A DNA stretch of 64,000 bases. Source: Solirubrobacter ginsenosidimutans (GTDB taxonomy: Bacteria; Actinomycetota; Thermoleophilia; Solirubrobacterales; Solirubrobacteraceae). A program made the translations under genes and the position numbers. Under the pieces are notes generated by a model that worked only from the letters and a program-made list of their open reading frames with translations, did no database searches and was not told where the DNA came from. Location of the stretch: the NCBI RefSeq assembly GCF_027587205.1, contig NZ_JAPDOD010000044.1, forward strand, positions 1-64,000. Direction: 5' to 3'. Shown here one piece after another: positions 1 to 7,540 of this stretch (positions within the stretch are counted from its first letter, which is position 1; every line of letters begins with the position of its first letter).

Positions 1-634
1 CGCTGCCCCGCGCCTCATCGCCGCCCCACGTCGCCGTGCCCCCGTGCGCCTTGTCGCCCCCCCGCGCCGCCGCGCCGTCGCGCGCCTCATCGCCGTCACC
101 CACGACCTCGCGGTTCCGGCCGGCGGCCCAGAGCGTGGCCGCGGCGGCCAGGGCCGCGATCGCGCCCACGTCCGGGCGCCAGAACGCCGCCGCGGCGGCC
201 ATCAAACCCGCCAGGCCTGGGCGGCCGCGGGTCGCGGCCAGGACCGCGGCGAGCGAGAACGCGAGGGCCGGGGCGGTCGGATTCGCGCTCGTCGGCTGCG
301 CCGCGGTCAGCGCCGCCGCCAGCCATGCCGCCCACGCCCACCGCGGCCGCCGGTCGCGGACGAGCACGTAGACGAGCACCGCACACGTGGCGTCGGCGGC
401 CACGCGCAGCAGCCGCCACCAGAGCAATGACGGGCCGAACAGCTTCCCGGCGGCCAGGACGAACAGCGGCTGGCCCGGACCATAGGACCAGCCGAAGTCG
501 CGCCAGGGCCACTGGCCGTCGGCCATCCGGGTCGCGGCCTGCATCAGGATGCCTTCGTCGAGCGGGCCGAGGTAGCGGCGCAACGTGAAGCCGGAGATAG
601 CCGCCGCCGCGAGCCAGAGGAGCGCGAGCCTCAC
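1..634 (-). CDS. GT39-like polytopic membrane glycosyltransferase, C-terminal part outside window
   Basis: The frame is open from a GTG at 634 to the window edge, so only the first ~211 residues are present. The N-terminus is a membrane helix followed by a luminal-type loop reading PLDEG...GQWPWRDFGWSYGPGQPLF, which resembles the acidic first loop (D/E pair and RDF...P) of PMT/ArnT/GT39-type lipid-phosphosugar-using transferases, and then several Ala/Leu-rich helices. The last ~35 visible residues become Arg/Ala/Gly-rich and look like a cytoplasmic loop. The GTG overlaps the stop of the upstream flippase gene by 4 bases (GTGA), so the two are translationally coupled. Probable role: adding a sugar to a cell-surface polysaccharide or lipid carrier; the substrate cannot be told. 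Confidence 0.72.
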   Translation of the reverse strand, partial: MRLALLWLAAAAISGFTLRRYLGPLDEGILMQAATRMADGQWPWRDFGWSYGPGQPLFVLAAGKLFGPSLLWWRLLRVAADATCAVLVYVLVRDRRPRWAWAAWLAAALTAAQPTSANPTAPALAFSLAAVLAATRGRPGLAGLMAAAAAFWRPDVGAIAALAAAATLWAAGRNREVVGDGDEARDGAAARGGDKAHGGTATWGGDEARGS

Positions 635-2088
635 GCGGTGACGCCCGCGCGCAGGTACCCGCGCAGCTCGGCCAGCAGGCCGCCCTCGAGGCGGTGGGTG
701 GCGAGCGCGAGGCCGCCGAGCCACAGCGCCAGCTCCCCCAGCGCCTGTGCGAGCGTCCGCTCCCCGCCCCACAGCGCCAGCCGCAACACGATCACCGGCA
801 CGGACGCGAGCGCGACCGGGACCAGCGCACGCAGCGCGATCATCCCCAGCCGCACGCCGGGCAACAGGCGCCGCACGTAGACCTGCCGCACCGCGAGCAC
901 GCACGCGGTGCAGCCGACGCGACCGGCCACGAACCCCCACGAGCCGCCGGCCAGCGCGCCCGGGATCGCCAGGACGGCGAACGAGACGCCGAAGACCACG
1001 GACTCGACCGCCTGCGGCCAGGACTCGCCGCGCGCCCGATAGAACGCGAACCAGCTGTAGCCGACCTGCTGCAGCGCGACGGCGATCGCCATGCCGCCGA
1101 GCAGCACGATCGCTCCGCGCCACTCGTCGCCGAGCACGAACACGATCAGGTCCGGCCCGAACAGGGCGAGCCCGGCGCCGAACGGGAACGCCCACATCAA
1201 CGTCAGCCGGTTCGCCTTGGCGAACAGCTCCTCGAGCACGTCGGCGCGATCGCGCACGCGGACGATCGCGGGGTAGATCGTCGTCGCCAGGATCTGGTCG
1301 GCACGATCGGCGTACCGCGTCAAGGTCGCCGCGAGCGTGATCCAGCCGGCCGCCTCGAGCCCGTCGTGGATCCCGAACACCGCGATCTGCCCCTGCGCGA
1401 CGAACAGGCCGACCGCCGCGGTGACGAACACGGGCCACGAGAAGCGCAGGTAGCGACGGGCGGCGGCGCGGTCGGGGCGCAGCCGGAACCGGTAGGGCGA
1501 TGCCCGCCAGGCGGCGACGATCGCGGCGAGGTTCCCGCACAGCGGCCCGATCACGAGCGCCCAGACCTCGACCCCCGCCAGCAGCAGCGGCACCGTGACC
1601 GCGACGGTCACCAGCGGCACGATCGCCTGCAGCGTCCGCAGCCGCACGTACTCCATGCGCTTGAAGAACACCCACTGCGGTGCCTGCAGCGCGAACGCCA
1701 CGGGCAGATACGACACAGCGAGCGTGAGCCCGAGCAGGCGGTCGTCGTCGTAGGCGGCGGCGAGCACCGGCGCGAGCGCGGCCACCGCCAGCGCGCCCAC
1801 CACGCCGAGCGCGAGCTCGACGGTCAGCGCACGCTGGAACTCGGCCTCCTCGTCGTCGGCCTCGGTCTGCACGAACGCCTCGTCGATGCCCACCCGCCGC
1901 AGGGCCACGATCGTCATGGCGGTCGTCGTGACCACGCCGTAGAGGCCGATCAGCCCCGGGCCGAGCAGCGCGGTCGCAAGCAGCCCCTGCAGCAGCACGA
2001 GCAGCTCGGCGCCGGAGAGGAAGACGGCATTGATCGCACCACCGCGCGCGGTCAGGACGCGCAGGCCTGCAGTGCCGCGGGGAGCCAT
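631..2088 (-). CDS. Wzx-type polysaccharide flippase (MOP/MVF superfamily)
   Basis: Protein of 485 residues with about 12-14 hydrophobic segments spread over its whole length, as in O-antigen/exopolysaccharide flippases (usual length 420-500). The N-terminal ~30 residues are followed by the family's characteristic first helices and a loop (VTTTAMTIVALRRVGIDEAF) near residues 53-72 like that in RfbX/WzxC proteins. It should move lipid-linked oligosaccharide units across the cytoplasmic membrane for polymerisation. It lies directly upstream of, and overlaps by 4 bases, the GT39-like gene, and is divergent from two soluble glycosyltransferases starting at 2189 and 3199, which supports a polysaccharide assembly role. 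Start is the ATG at 2088; the sequence of the transported unit is unknown. Confidence 0.88.
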   Translation of the reverse strand: MAPRGTAGLRVLTARGGAINAVFLSGAELLVLLQGLLATALLGPGLIGLYGVVTTTAMTIVALRRVGIDEAFVQTEADDEEAEFQRALTVELALGVVGALAVAALAPVLAAAYDDDRLLGLTLAVSYLPVAFALQAPQWVFFKRMEYVRLRTLQAIVPLVTVAVTVPLLLAGVEVWALVIGPLCGNLAAIVAAWRASPYRFRLRPDRAAARRYLRFSWPVFVTAAVGLFVAQGQIAVFGIHDGLEAAGWITLAATLTRYADRADQILATTIYPAIVRVRDRADVLEELFAKANRLTLMWAFPFGAGLALFGPDLIVFVLGDEWRGAIVLLGGMAIAVALQQVGYSWFAFYRARGESWPQAVESVVFGVSFAVLAIPGALAGGSWGFVAGRVGCTACVLAVRQVYVRRLLPGVRLGMIALRALVPVALASVPVIVLRLALWGGERTLAQALGELALWLGGLALATHRLEGGLLAELRGYLRAGVTA

Positions 2089-2118
2089 GGGCCGCGATGC
2101 TAGTCGGCGGTCGTCGAG

Positions 2119-2155
2119 CGTCGAGTTTCTCGAGGACAGCGCGAGAAACTCGACG
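2119..2155. repeat. 14-bp perfect inverted repeat between divergent genes
   Basis: Arms CGTCGAGTTTCTCG (2119-2132) and its exact complement (2142-2155) flank a 9-base centre. It lies in the 100-bp gap between the divergent flippase (start 2088) and GT4 gene (start 2189), where no terminator is needed, so an operator or cruciform for a shared regulator is the likelier reading. No T-tract follows on either strand. Confidence 0.6.
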
Positions 2156-2188
2156 GTCGTGAGCTGAGACGCGCCATCCTGGGCGCCG

Positions 2189-3202
2189 ATGGCCGCTTCG
2201 CCCGTGCTCTTCGTGTCCTACTCCGGCGTGCTCGGGGGTGCCGAGCGCGTGCTCCTGGACGCGGTGACGCGGATGGAGCGCCCGCCGGTCGTCGCGTGCC
2301 CGGACGGCCAGCTGGCCCACGCGCTCAGGCGAGCCGGCATCGAGCACGCGCCCACCAGCCGGCGCCCCTTGCAGCGCGGCCCCGCGCACCTCAAGGGAAT
2401 CGCGGGTCTGGCCCTCGACATCCGCAGGCTCAAGCCGTCGTTCGTTGTTGCGTGGGGCGCGCGTGCCGTGCTCGCGGCCGCGCCGTCGGGGCGCCCGTGG
2501 CTTGCCGTCCACCACGACCTGCAGCCCAACGCCAAGCTTCGCGCCGCTCTACGGGCGACCACGCGCCGCGCGAACGGCGTCGTCGCCGCCTCGCACGCGA
2601 TCGCGCGCGACCTCGGCCTCGAGCAGGCCACCATCCTGCACCCCGGGGTCGACCTCGACCGCTTCTCACCGCGGCCGCTGCCGCCGCGCCCGCCCCGCGC
2701 GCTCGTCCTCGGCGCCCTCGTCGCCTGGAAGCGGCCGGGGCTCGCGCTGGAGATCGCGCGGCACCTCCCCGAGCTGCACATCACCATCGCCGGCACCACG
2801 CTCCCCGGCGACGACGGAGCGCTCGAGACGAGGCTGAGACGACAAGCGGGACCGCAGGTCGAGCTCGCCGGCGCCGTCGCCGACGTCGCGGGCGCGCTCG
2901 CCGATGCCCACCTGCTCCTGCACTGCGCCGACGCGGAGCCCTACGGCATGGCGCTCGTCGAGGCCCTCGCGGCGGGCCGGCCGGTCGTGGCGCCCAGCGC
3001 GGGCGGGCCGGTGGAGATCGTGCAGGACGGCGCCGGGCGGCTCTATCCGCCGGGCGACGCGATCGCGGCCGCAGAGGCCATCGAGGCCATCCTCCAAGAC
3101 CCCGACGCACCCGCCAACGCCCGCCGCCGCGCCGAGACCCACTTCGACGTCGTAGCCTCCACCCGCCGCCTGGAAGCGACGATCGAGGCGGCCCAGCGAT
3201 GA
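2189..3202 (+). CDS. GT4 family glycosyltransferase (GT-B fold)
   Basis: Protein of 337 residues. The N-terminal acceptor half begins with SYSGVLGGAERV (about residues 9-20), the Gly-rich loop typical of GT4 enzymes; the C-terminal donor half has the E-x7-E signature EPYGMALVEALAAGRP starting near residue 250, followed by a Gly-rich nucleotide-sugar loop. It should transfer a sugar from a nucleotide donor to a lipid-linked glycan on the cytoplasmic face. Its stop overlaps the ATG of the GT2 gene (ATGA at 3199-3202), so the pair is co-translated. The chosen ATG at 2189 is the first in the frame and gives the conserved N-terminal strand. Acceptor and donor sugar are unknown. Confidence 0.88.
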   Translation: MAASPVLFVSYSGVLGGAERVLLDAVTRMERPPVVACPDGQLAHALRRAGIEHAPTSRRPLQRGPAHLKGIAGLALDIRRLKPSFVVAWGARAVLAAAPSGRPWLAVHHDLQPNAKLRAALRATTRRANGVVAASHAIARDLGLEQATILHPGVDLDRFSPRPLPPRPPRALVLGALVAWKRPGLALEIARHLPELHITIAGTTLPGDDGALETRLRRQAGPQVELAGAVADVAGALADAHLLLHCADAEPYGMALVEALAAGRPVVAPSAGGPVEIVQDGAGRLYPPGDAIAAAEAIEAILQDPDAPANARRRAETHFDVVASTRRLEATIEAAQR

Positions 3203-4044
3203 ACTACGCCGCGGTCATCGTCCTGCACCGCTCACGCGAGGAGCTCGCCCGGCTCCTCCCCACGATCGCGCCCGCGCAGCTGGTCGTGGTCGACGTCGGC
3301 CCCGACGACGGCGGCGCGCAACTGGCCGCCCAGCACGGCGCGACGGTGATCGAGCGCCGCGACAACCCCGGGTTCGGCGCCGCCAACAACCTCGCGCTCG
3401 ACCACGTCACGCAGGCGATCACGGTGCTCCTCAACCCGGACACGCTGGACGCACACGGGCAACTCCCGACACTCGCGCGCCGCGCCCACCTCCCCGGCCT
3501 GCACGCGCCCCGCCTGCTCAACGAAGACGGAAGCGTCCAGCGCAGCGCCCACCCCCTCCCCGGCACGTTCGGCGCCTTCCTCCCCGCCGCATTTCCCGTC
3601 CTGCCCCGCGCGATCGCCCACCGCGCCGAGCCGTATCGGGCGCACACGCCGCGCACCGTCGGGTGGGCCGTCGCCGCCTGCCTCGCCGCGCGGACGGCGA
3701 CGCTCAAGCGCCTGGGACCCTTCGACCCGAGCATCCACCTGTTCGCCGAGGACATGGATCTCTGTCTCAGAGCGCGCGAGCAACACCTGCCAACGGTCCT
3801 TCACCCGGACCTCCAAATCACCCACACGGGCGGCCACAGCATCGCCACCGAGCCCTTCGAGCTGCTCGCCAGACAGCGTCGCGACGTGATCGCCAGGACC
3901 CGCGGGCGTCGCGCGCGGGCGCTCGACGACGCAGCGCAACTGCTGACCTTCGCGACGAGGGCGGTCGCAAAAACTCCCTTTAACGCAAGAGAGCGCGCCC
4001 AGTTGGGCGCGCTCCTTGGACTGCTTCTACGAGGTGGGTCTTAG
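3199..4044 (+). CDS. GT2 family glycosyltransferase (rhamnosyltransferase-like)
   Basis: Protein of 281 residues. It starts with a strand-loop typical of GT-A enzymes (NYAAVIVLH), has DNPGFGAANN at about residue 55, the metal-binding LNPDT (DXD-like) at about 79 and the acceptor-binding FAEDMDLCLR at about 183, the order seen in WbbL/RfbF-type rhamnosyltransferases. It follows the GT4 gene with a 4-base overlap. An open frame continues upstream of 3199 inside the GT4 gene, but only the region from this ATG is similar to the family. The gene ends tail-to-tail with the sigma factor gene, overlapping its stop by 4 bases, and its last codons contain a strong hairpin (3991-4014). Confidence 0.88.
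   Translation: MNYAAVIVLHRSREELARLLPTIAPAQLVVVDVGPDDGGAQLAAQHGATVIERRDNPGFGAANNLALDHVTQAITVLLNPDTLDAHGQLPTLARRAHLPGLHAPRLLNEDGSVQRSAHPLPGTFGAFLPAAFPVLPRAIAHRAEPYRAHTPRTVGWAVAACLAARTATLKRLGPFDPSIHLFAEDMDLCLRAREQHLPTVLHPDLQITHTGGHSIATEPFELLARQRRDVIARTRGRRARALDDAAQLLTFATRAVAKTPFNARERAQLGALLGLLLRGGS
3991..4014 (-). terminator. 10-bp perfect GC hairpin at convergent gene ends
   Basis: GAGCGCGCCC (3991-4000), loop AGTT, GGGCGCGCTC (4005-4014). It lies inside the last codons of the GT2 gene and about 27 bases past the stop of the leftward sigma gene. Read leftward, a run of five to six T follows only some 15 bases later, so it is not a textbook intrinsic terminator, but its place between converging transcripts fits termination or mRNA 3'-end protection. 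Confidence 0.5.
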
Positions 4045-4946
4045 GCCGCTTCGCGGAGAGCGATGAGCTCGGGCCGCTGCGAGAGGCGCTTCAGGGCGCG
4101 CTCCTCGATCTGACGCGCGCGCTCGGTGCTCACACCGAGCTTGCGGCCGGCCTGCGACAGGGTCTGCGGTTCGCGGTCGCCCGCGCCGAAACGCATCTCG
4201 ATCACGTCACGCTCGGGCTCGGGGAGCTCGGCGATGGCGGTCAACAGCGTCTCTGACTTCAGTGCCTCATGGACCTCTTCGTCCACGGCGGGCGTCTCGA
4301 TCGCCAGCAGGTCGCCGAAGGCGGTGTCGCCGTCGTCGCCCACGGGCTTGTCCAGGCTGACCACTGCGCGGTCGGCCTTGCGGATCTCGATGACGTCCTC
4401 CAGCGGAAGGTCCGCAGCCGAGGCGATCTCCTCGTCCGAAGGCTCGTGACCGAGCTTCGTCGTGAGCTCACGCTCGATGCGCCCGACCTTGCGGGAGCGC
4501 TGCGCCACATGCACGGGAAGGCGGATGGTACGGCTGGTGTTCTCAAGTCCACGCTGGATCGCCTGACGGATCCAGAGCGTCGCGTACGTCGAGAAACGGA
4601 AGCCCTTGCGCCAGTCGAACTTCTCGACTGCGCGGATCAGTCCCAGCATCCCTTCCTGGATCAGGTCACCAAGGGCGAGGCCCTGGCCCTGATAGCGGCG
4701 CGCGTTAGCGACCACCAGGCGGAGGTTGGAATTGATCATGCGTTCTTTGGCTGCCAGGTCCCCGCGCTCGATCCGCTTGGCGAGTTCGATCTCCTCACTC
4801 GGCTTGAGCAGCGGGTACCGGCCAGCCTCACGCAGGAGCAGCTGGAGCGAGTCGAGGGTCGGGTCGACCTCGTGCTCGGTCTCGGTGCGTCGGCGTGGGG
4901 TGTCGGTGATAGTGCTCGTTTTGGGGTCCTTCGCTCGAAGTCTCAA
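4041..4946 (-). CDS. RNA polymerase sigma-70 factor, RpoD/SigA-like without region 1.1
   Basis: Protein of 301 residues. Region 1.2 (about 30-60), the highly conserved region 2 (NLRLVVANARRY, GLIRAVEKFD, KGFRFSTYATLWIRQAI, about 75-130), region 3 and region 4 with the -35-binding helix-turn-helix (STERARQIEERALKRL, about 270-290) are all intact, so it is competent for core binding and for -10/-35 recognition. The acidic region 1.1 of large primary sigmas is missing, which fits a group 2 or a short actinobacterial primary factor. The start is a TTG at 4946; no ATG/GTG occurs before region 1.2. A near-perfect promoter lies just upstream, leaving a leader of only about 14 bases, so initiation may depend on the very short 5' end. 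Confidence 0.93.
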   Translation of the reverse strand: MRLRAKDPKTSTITDTPRRRTETEHEVDPTLDSLQLLLREAGRYPLLKPSEEIELAKRIERGDLAAKERMINSNLRLVVANARRYQGQGLALGDLIQEGMLGLIRAVEKFDWRKGFRFSTYATLWIRQAIQRGLENTSRTIRLPVHVAQRSRKVGRIERELTTKLGHEPSDEEIASAADLPLEDVIEIRKADRAVVSLDKPVGDDGDTAFGDLLAIETPAVDEEVHEALKSETLLTAIAELPEPERDVIEMRFGAGDREPQTLSQAGRKLGVSTERARQIEERALKRLSQRPELIALREAA

Positions 4947-4966
4947 GTCCTACTGATCCAGTAGGT

Positions 4967-4995
4967 ATTATAGGCACATTTCGTTGATCTTGCAA
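4967..4995 (-). promoter_or_regulatory. Near-consensus sigma-70 promoter of the sigma factor gene
   Basis: On the minus strand TTGCAA (4990-4995) and TATAAT (4967-4972) are separated by exactly 17 bases. The -10 hexamer is a perfect match in a genome where AT-rich hexamers are rare. Transcription would start near 4960, about 14 bases before the TTG start codon at 4946. Confidence 0.8.
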
Positions 4996-5218
4996 CCACC
5001 CGCCGACGGCCCTGACGATTTCGCCGAAGCTCGGCGGCGGTCCTGCAAGGTGGGGATGCCCGTGTTGCCCACGAGTTGTCCCCCCAGAGAGGCCTCACCT
5101 CGCCGCTAAGCTTGTGACCCAAGCGACGAGCTGAGCGCGCGCAGACGGCGTCCGCGCACAACAGACAACCCGAATCATGTCACGGGGTTACGGTCTTTGT
5201 GCCCGCTGCGCAAGAGAT

Positions 5219-6388
5219 TTAACGAATCCTCATGGATTCGGCGCCTCGGCGTGACGATCTGCGAGGTAATAGACCGCCCAGCGGACGCTCTGTGGCGCGG
5301 GGCGATCGACCGCTCGCCTCATCGACGATAGCTCGCAGTTGTTGCTGGAAAGGTTCGACTCCGAACCGTCTCGCGGACGCGACGCAAGCGGCGGGATCGA
5401 TCGAGTCCACCGACACGCCGCGGACCGCCGCCGCGAGCGCGGCCGGGTCGTCGCCGTCGTCGTAGAACCAGCCGGTGCGTCCCTCCGCCACGGTCTCGAG
5501 CAGGCCGCCGGCGCGCAGGCCGATGACGGGCCGCCCGGACGCCAGCGACTCGACCGCGGCGATCCCGAACTCCTCCTCCGCGGTCACGATCAGCGCTTGG
5601 GAGGAGCGCAGCAGGTCCGCGACCTCGCCGTCGGAGAGCCGGCCGGTCAGCCGGACGGTCGGACCCGCGAGCCGCCGCAGGTGCCGCCATTCCGGACCGT
5701 CGCCGACGACCACCAACGGCAGCCCGAGCGCGTTGAACGCCCGGATCGCGACGTCGATCCGCTTGTGCGCCATCAGCTCGGCCAGCACGAGGTAGTGCGC
5801 CCCCACCGGCCCGGGCGAGAAGCGCGAGAGCTCCACGGGCGGGTGCAGGATCGTCGACTCGCGCCCGAAGTAGCGCCGGATCCGCGCCGCGGTGATCGCC
5901 GAGTTCGCGATGTAGACGTCGACGCGCTGGGCCGCGATCCAGTCCCACTGGCGCCAGCGCGACAGCAATGCCCGCAGCGGCGGGCGCGTCAGCGGGTTGC
6001 GCGCGGCCAGCGTCGCCTCGCGCTCGCTCCACGCGTAACGGAAGGGGTTGTGGCAGTAACAGACGTGGGTCGCGCCCGGATCGACGAGGACGCCGTGCGC
6101 CCACGCGGAGGACGAGGAGACGACGATGTCGTAGCCGCGCAGGTCCAGCGACTCGATCGCGTGCGGGTACAGCGGCAGCAGCGGCCGGAACGTGCGCGCG
6201 GTCGGGCGCATCTTCTGCAGGAACGACGCCTGCGGCGCGCGGGCGGCGAAGCGCCCCTCGGTCCCCACCGGGTCATAGACCGCGGTGAACACGTCGGCGT
6301 CGGGATAGGCGTCGCAGATCGCCGCGAAGACGCGTTCAGCGCCCCGGAGGTCCAAGAGAAAATCGTGGATGAGCGCAACGCGCGGCAA
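5219..6388 (-). CDS. GT4 family glycosyltransferase (mannosyltransferase-like)
   Basis: Protein of 389 residues with both GT-B halves: LLDLRGAERV near residues 11-20, the conserved YCHNPFRYAW at 111-120 (typical of GT4 subfamily enzymes building exopolysaccharide), a mid-protein NSAITAARIRRYFGR linker, and the donor-site EEEFGIAAVESLASGRP at 271-287. It should add a hexose to a lipid-linked or surface glycan. The start is a TTG at 6388 preceded by AGGATGG. The first base of the start lies only 21 bases from the ATG of the divergent hydrolase gene. A small hairpin (5223-5240) covers its last codons. Substrate unknown. Confidence 0.88.
   Translation of the reverse strand: MPRVALIHDFLLDLRGAERVFAAICDAYPDADVFTAVYDPVGTEGRFAARAPQASFLQKMRPTARTFRPLLPLYPHAIESLDLRGYDIVVSSSSAWAHGVLVDPGATHVCYCHNPFRYAWSEREATLAARNPLTRPPLRALLSRWRQWDWIAAQRVDVYIANSAITAARIRRYFGRESTILHPPVELSRFSPGPVGAHYLVLAELMAHKRIDVAIRAFNALGLPLVVVGDGPEWRHLRRLAGPTVRLTGRLSDGEVADLLRSSQALIVTAEEEFGIAAVESLASGRPVIGLRAGGLLETVAEGRTGWFYDDGDDPAALAAAVRGVSVDSIDPAACVASARRFGVEPFQQQLRAIVDEASGRSPRATERPLGGLLPRRSSRRGAESMRIR
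5223..5240 (-). terminator. Possible terminator hairpin at end of GT4 gene
   Basis: CGAATCC - 4-base loop - GGATTCG forms a 7-bp stem at the last codons of the leftward GT4 gene, followed on that strand by TTAAATCTCTT. The weak T-rich tail makes intrinsic termination plausible but unproven. Confidence 0.35.
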
Positions 6389-6409
6389 GGCGCGCCATCC
6401 TACGTACCA

Positions 6410-7519
6410 ATGCTGCGCGTCGTGCTGCTCGCGCTGGTCTGCGCCCTGGCTCTCCCGGCCGGGGCCGATGCCGCGCGCCGCGAGGTGCCGCGCGGGTGGC
6501 TCGGGGTCGTCGTCGACGGCCCGATGACCGACCCGGCGTTCGCGCAGGCGCCGGCCGAGTGGGACTCGCTCGCGGGCAGCGGTGCCGAATCGGTCCGCGC
6601 GGCCGTCTATTGGAACCAGATCCAGCCCAACGGGCCGACGGAGCAGAACTTCACAGCGTCGGACCCAATCTTCCTGGCGGCTGCGCAGCGTGGCCTCGAC
6701 GTGCTACCGGTGATCCAGGGCACGCCCACCTGGGCGGCCAGGACTCCCTTCGACCCGGCCTCGCCGCCACGAGACAATGCGGACTTCGCGCGTTTCCTGA
6801 CCGCGCTCGTCACGCGCTACGGACCGAATGGCTCGTTATGGGCAGAACATCCCGAAGTGTCTCGCCAACCTGTCCGTTCGTGGCAGATCTGGAACGAGCC
6901 CAACCTCACCCGCTATTGGAACGTCTCCCCCTGGGCGCCGTCATACGTCGCCCTCCTCAAACGCGCCCACAAAGCGCTCCAGGCGGCCGATCCCGGGTCA
7001 AAGACCGTGCTCGCGGGGCTCCCGAACGAGAGCTGGAAGGCGATCGCGGCCATCTACGACGCCGGCGCGCGCGGCTCGTTCGACGTCGCCACGCTGCACC
7101 CCTACACCGGCCAGCCCAAGAACGTCGTGCGCATCGTGAAGATCGTTCGCCGCGAGATGCAACGCCGGGGCGATGGCAAGTTGCCGATCTGGGTCACGGA
7201 GCTCTCCTGGCCCGCCGCCGAGGGGAAGACGGTTCAGCACCACGACTTCGAGACGACCGATCGCGGTCAATCCGACCGCCTCAAGGCGGGGCTGCCGATG
7301 CTCGCCGACCAGCGCAAGGCGCTCGGGATCGGGCGCGTCTATTGGTACACGTGGCTGTCCCAAGAGGGAATCTCGGGCAGCGCGTTCGACTTCTCCGGGC
7401 TGCGGCGCCTGCGCGCCGGCCAACTCGTCAGCTCACCGGCGTTGACGATTTTCACGCGCCTGGCGCGTCGCTTGCAGGGCTGCGAGAAGCAGTCAGGCGA
7501 CGCACGCCGCTGTCGCTGA
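6410..7519 (+). CDS. Secreted clan GH-A glycoside hydrolase (GH5/GH39-like)
   Basis: Protein of 369 residues starting with a signal peptide (LRVVLLALVCALALPAGADA, cleavage near residue 21). The rest is a single TIM-barrel: the acid/base glutamate lies in WNEPN (E163) at the end of strand 4 and the nucleophile in VTELSW (E264) after strand 7, the two hallmarks of clan GH-A. It would cleave a beta-linked polysaccharide outside the cell; the family cannot be fixed from motifs alone. It sits among glycosyltransferase genes, so it may trim the exported polymer. The ATG at 6410 gives an intact signal peptide. The C-terminus has a Cys pair (CEKQ...RRCR). Confidence 0.82.
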   Translation: MLRVVLLALVCALALPAGADAARREVPRGWLGVVVDGPMTDPAFAQAPAEWDSLAGSGAESVRAAVYWNQIQPNGPTEQNFTASDPIFLAAAQRGLDVLPVIQGTPTWAARTPFDPASPPRDNADFARFLTALVTRYGPNGSLWAEHPEVSRQPVRSWQIWNEPNLTRYWNVSPWAPSYVALLKRAHKALQAADPGSKTVLAGLPNESWKAIAAIYDAGARGSFDVATLHPYTGQPKNVVRIVKIVRREMQRRGDGKLPIWVTELSWPAAEGKTVQHHDFETTDRGQSDRLKAGLPMLADQRKALGIGRVYWYTWLSQEGISGSAFDFSGLRRLRAGQLVSSPALTIFTRLARRLQGCEKQSGDARRCR

Positions 7520-7540
7520 CACGAATACGCTGCAGCCCTC

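Noticed and set aside
694..2103. 469-codon open frame on the plus strand
   Set aside because: Antisense to the flippase gene; Arg/Gln/His/Asp-rich low-complexity product.
4943..5161. 72-codon open frame upstream of the sigma factor on the minus strand
   Set aside because: It covers the sigma promoter, has basic low-complexity content and no GC3 signature.
5345..5365. GGTTCGACTCCGAACC resembling a tRNA T-arm
   Set aside because: It lies inside the conserved 3' part of a glycosyltransferase gene, and no acceptor stem, anticodon arm or CCA end can be folded around it.
5339..6409. Plus-strand extension of the secreted hydrolase frame upstream of 6410
   Set aside because: The frame is open but lies over the GT4 gene and encodes low-complexity sequence; the signal peptide begins at the ATG at 6410.
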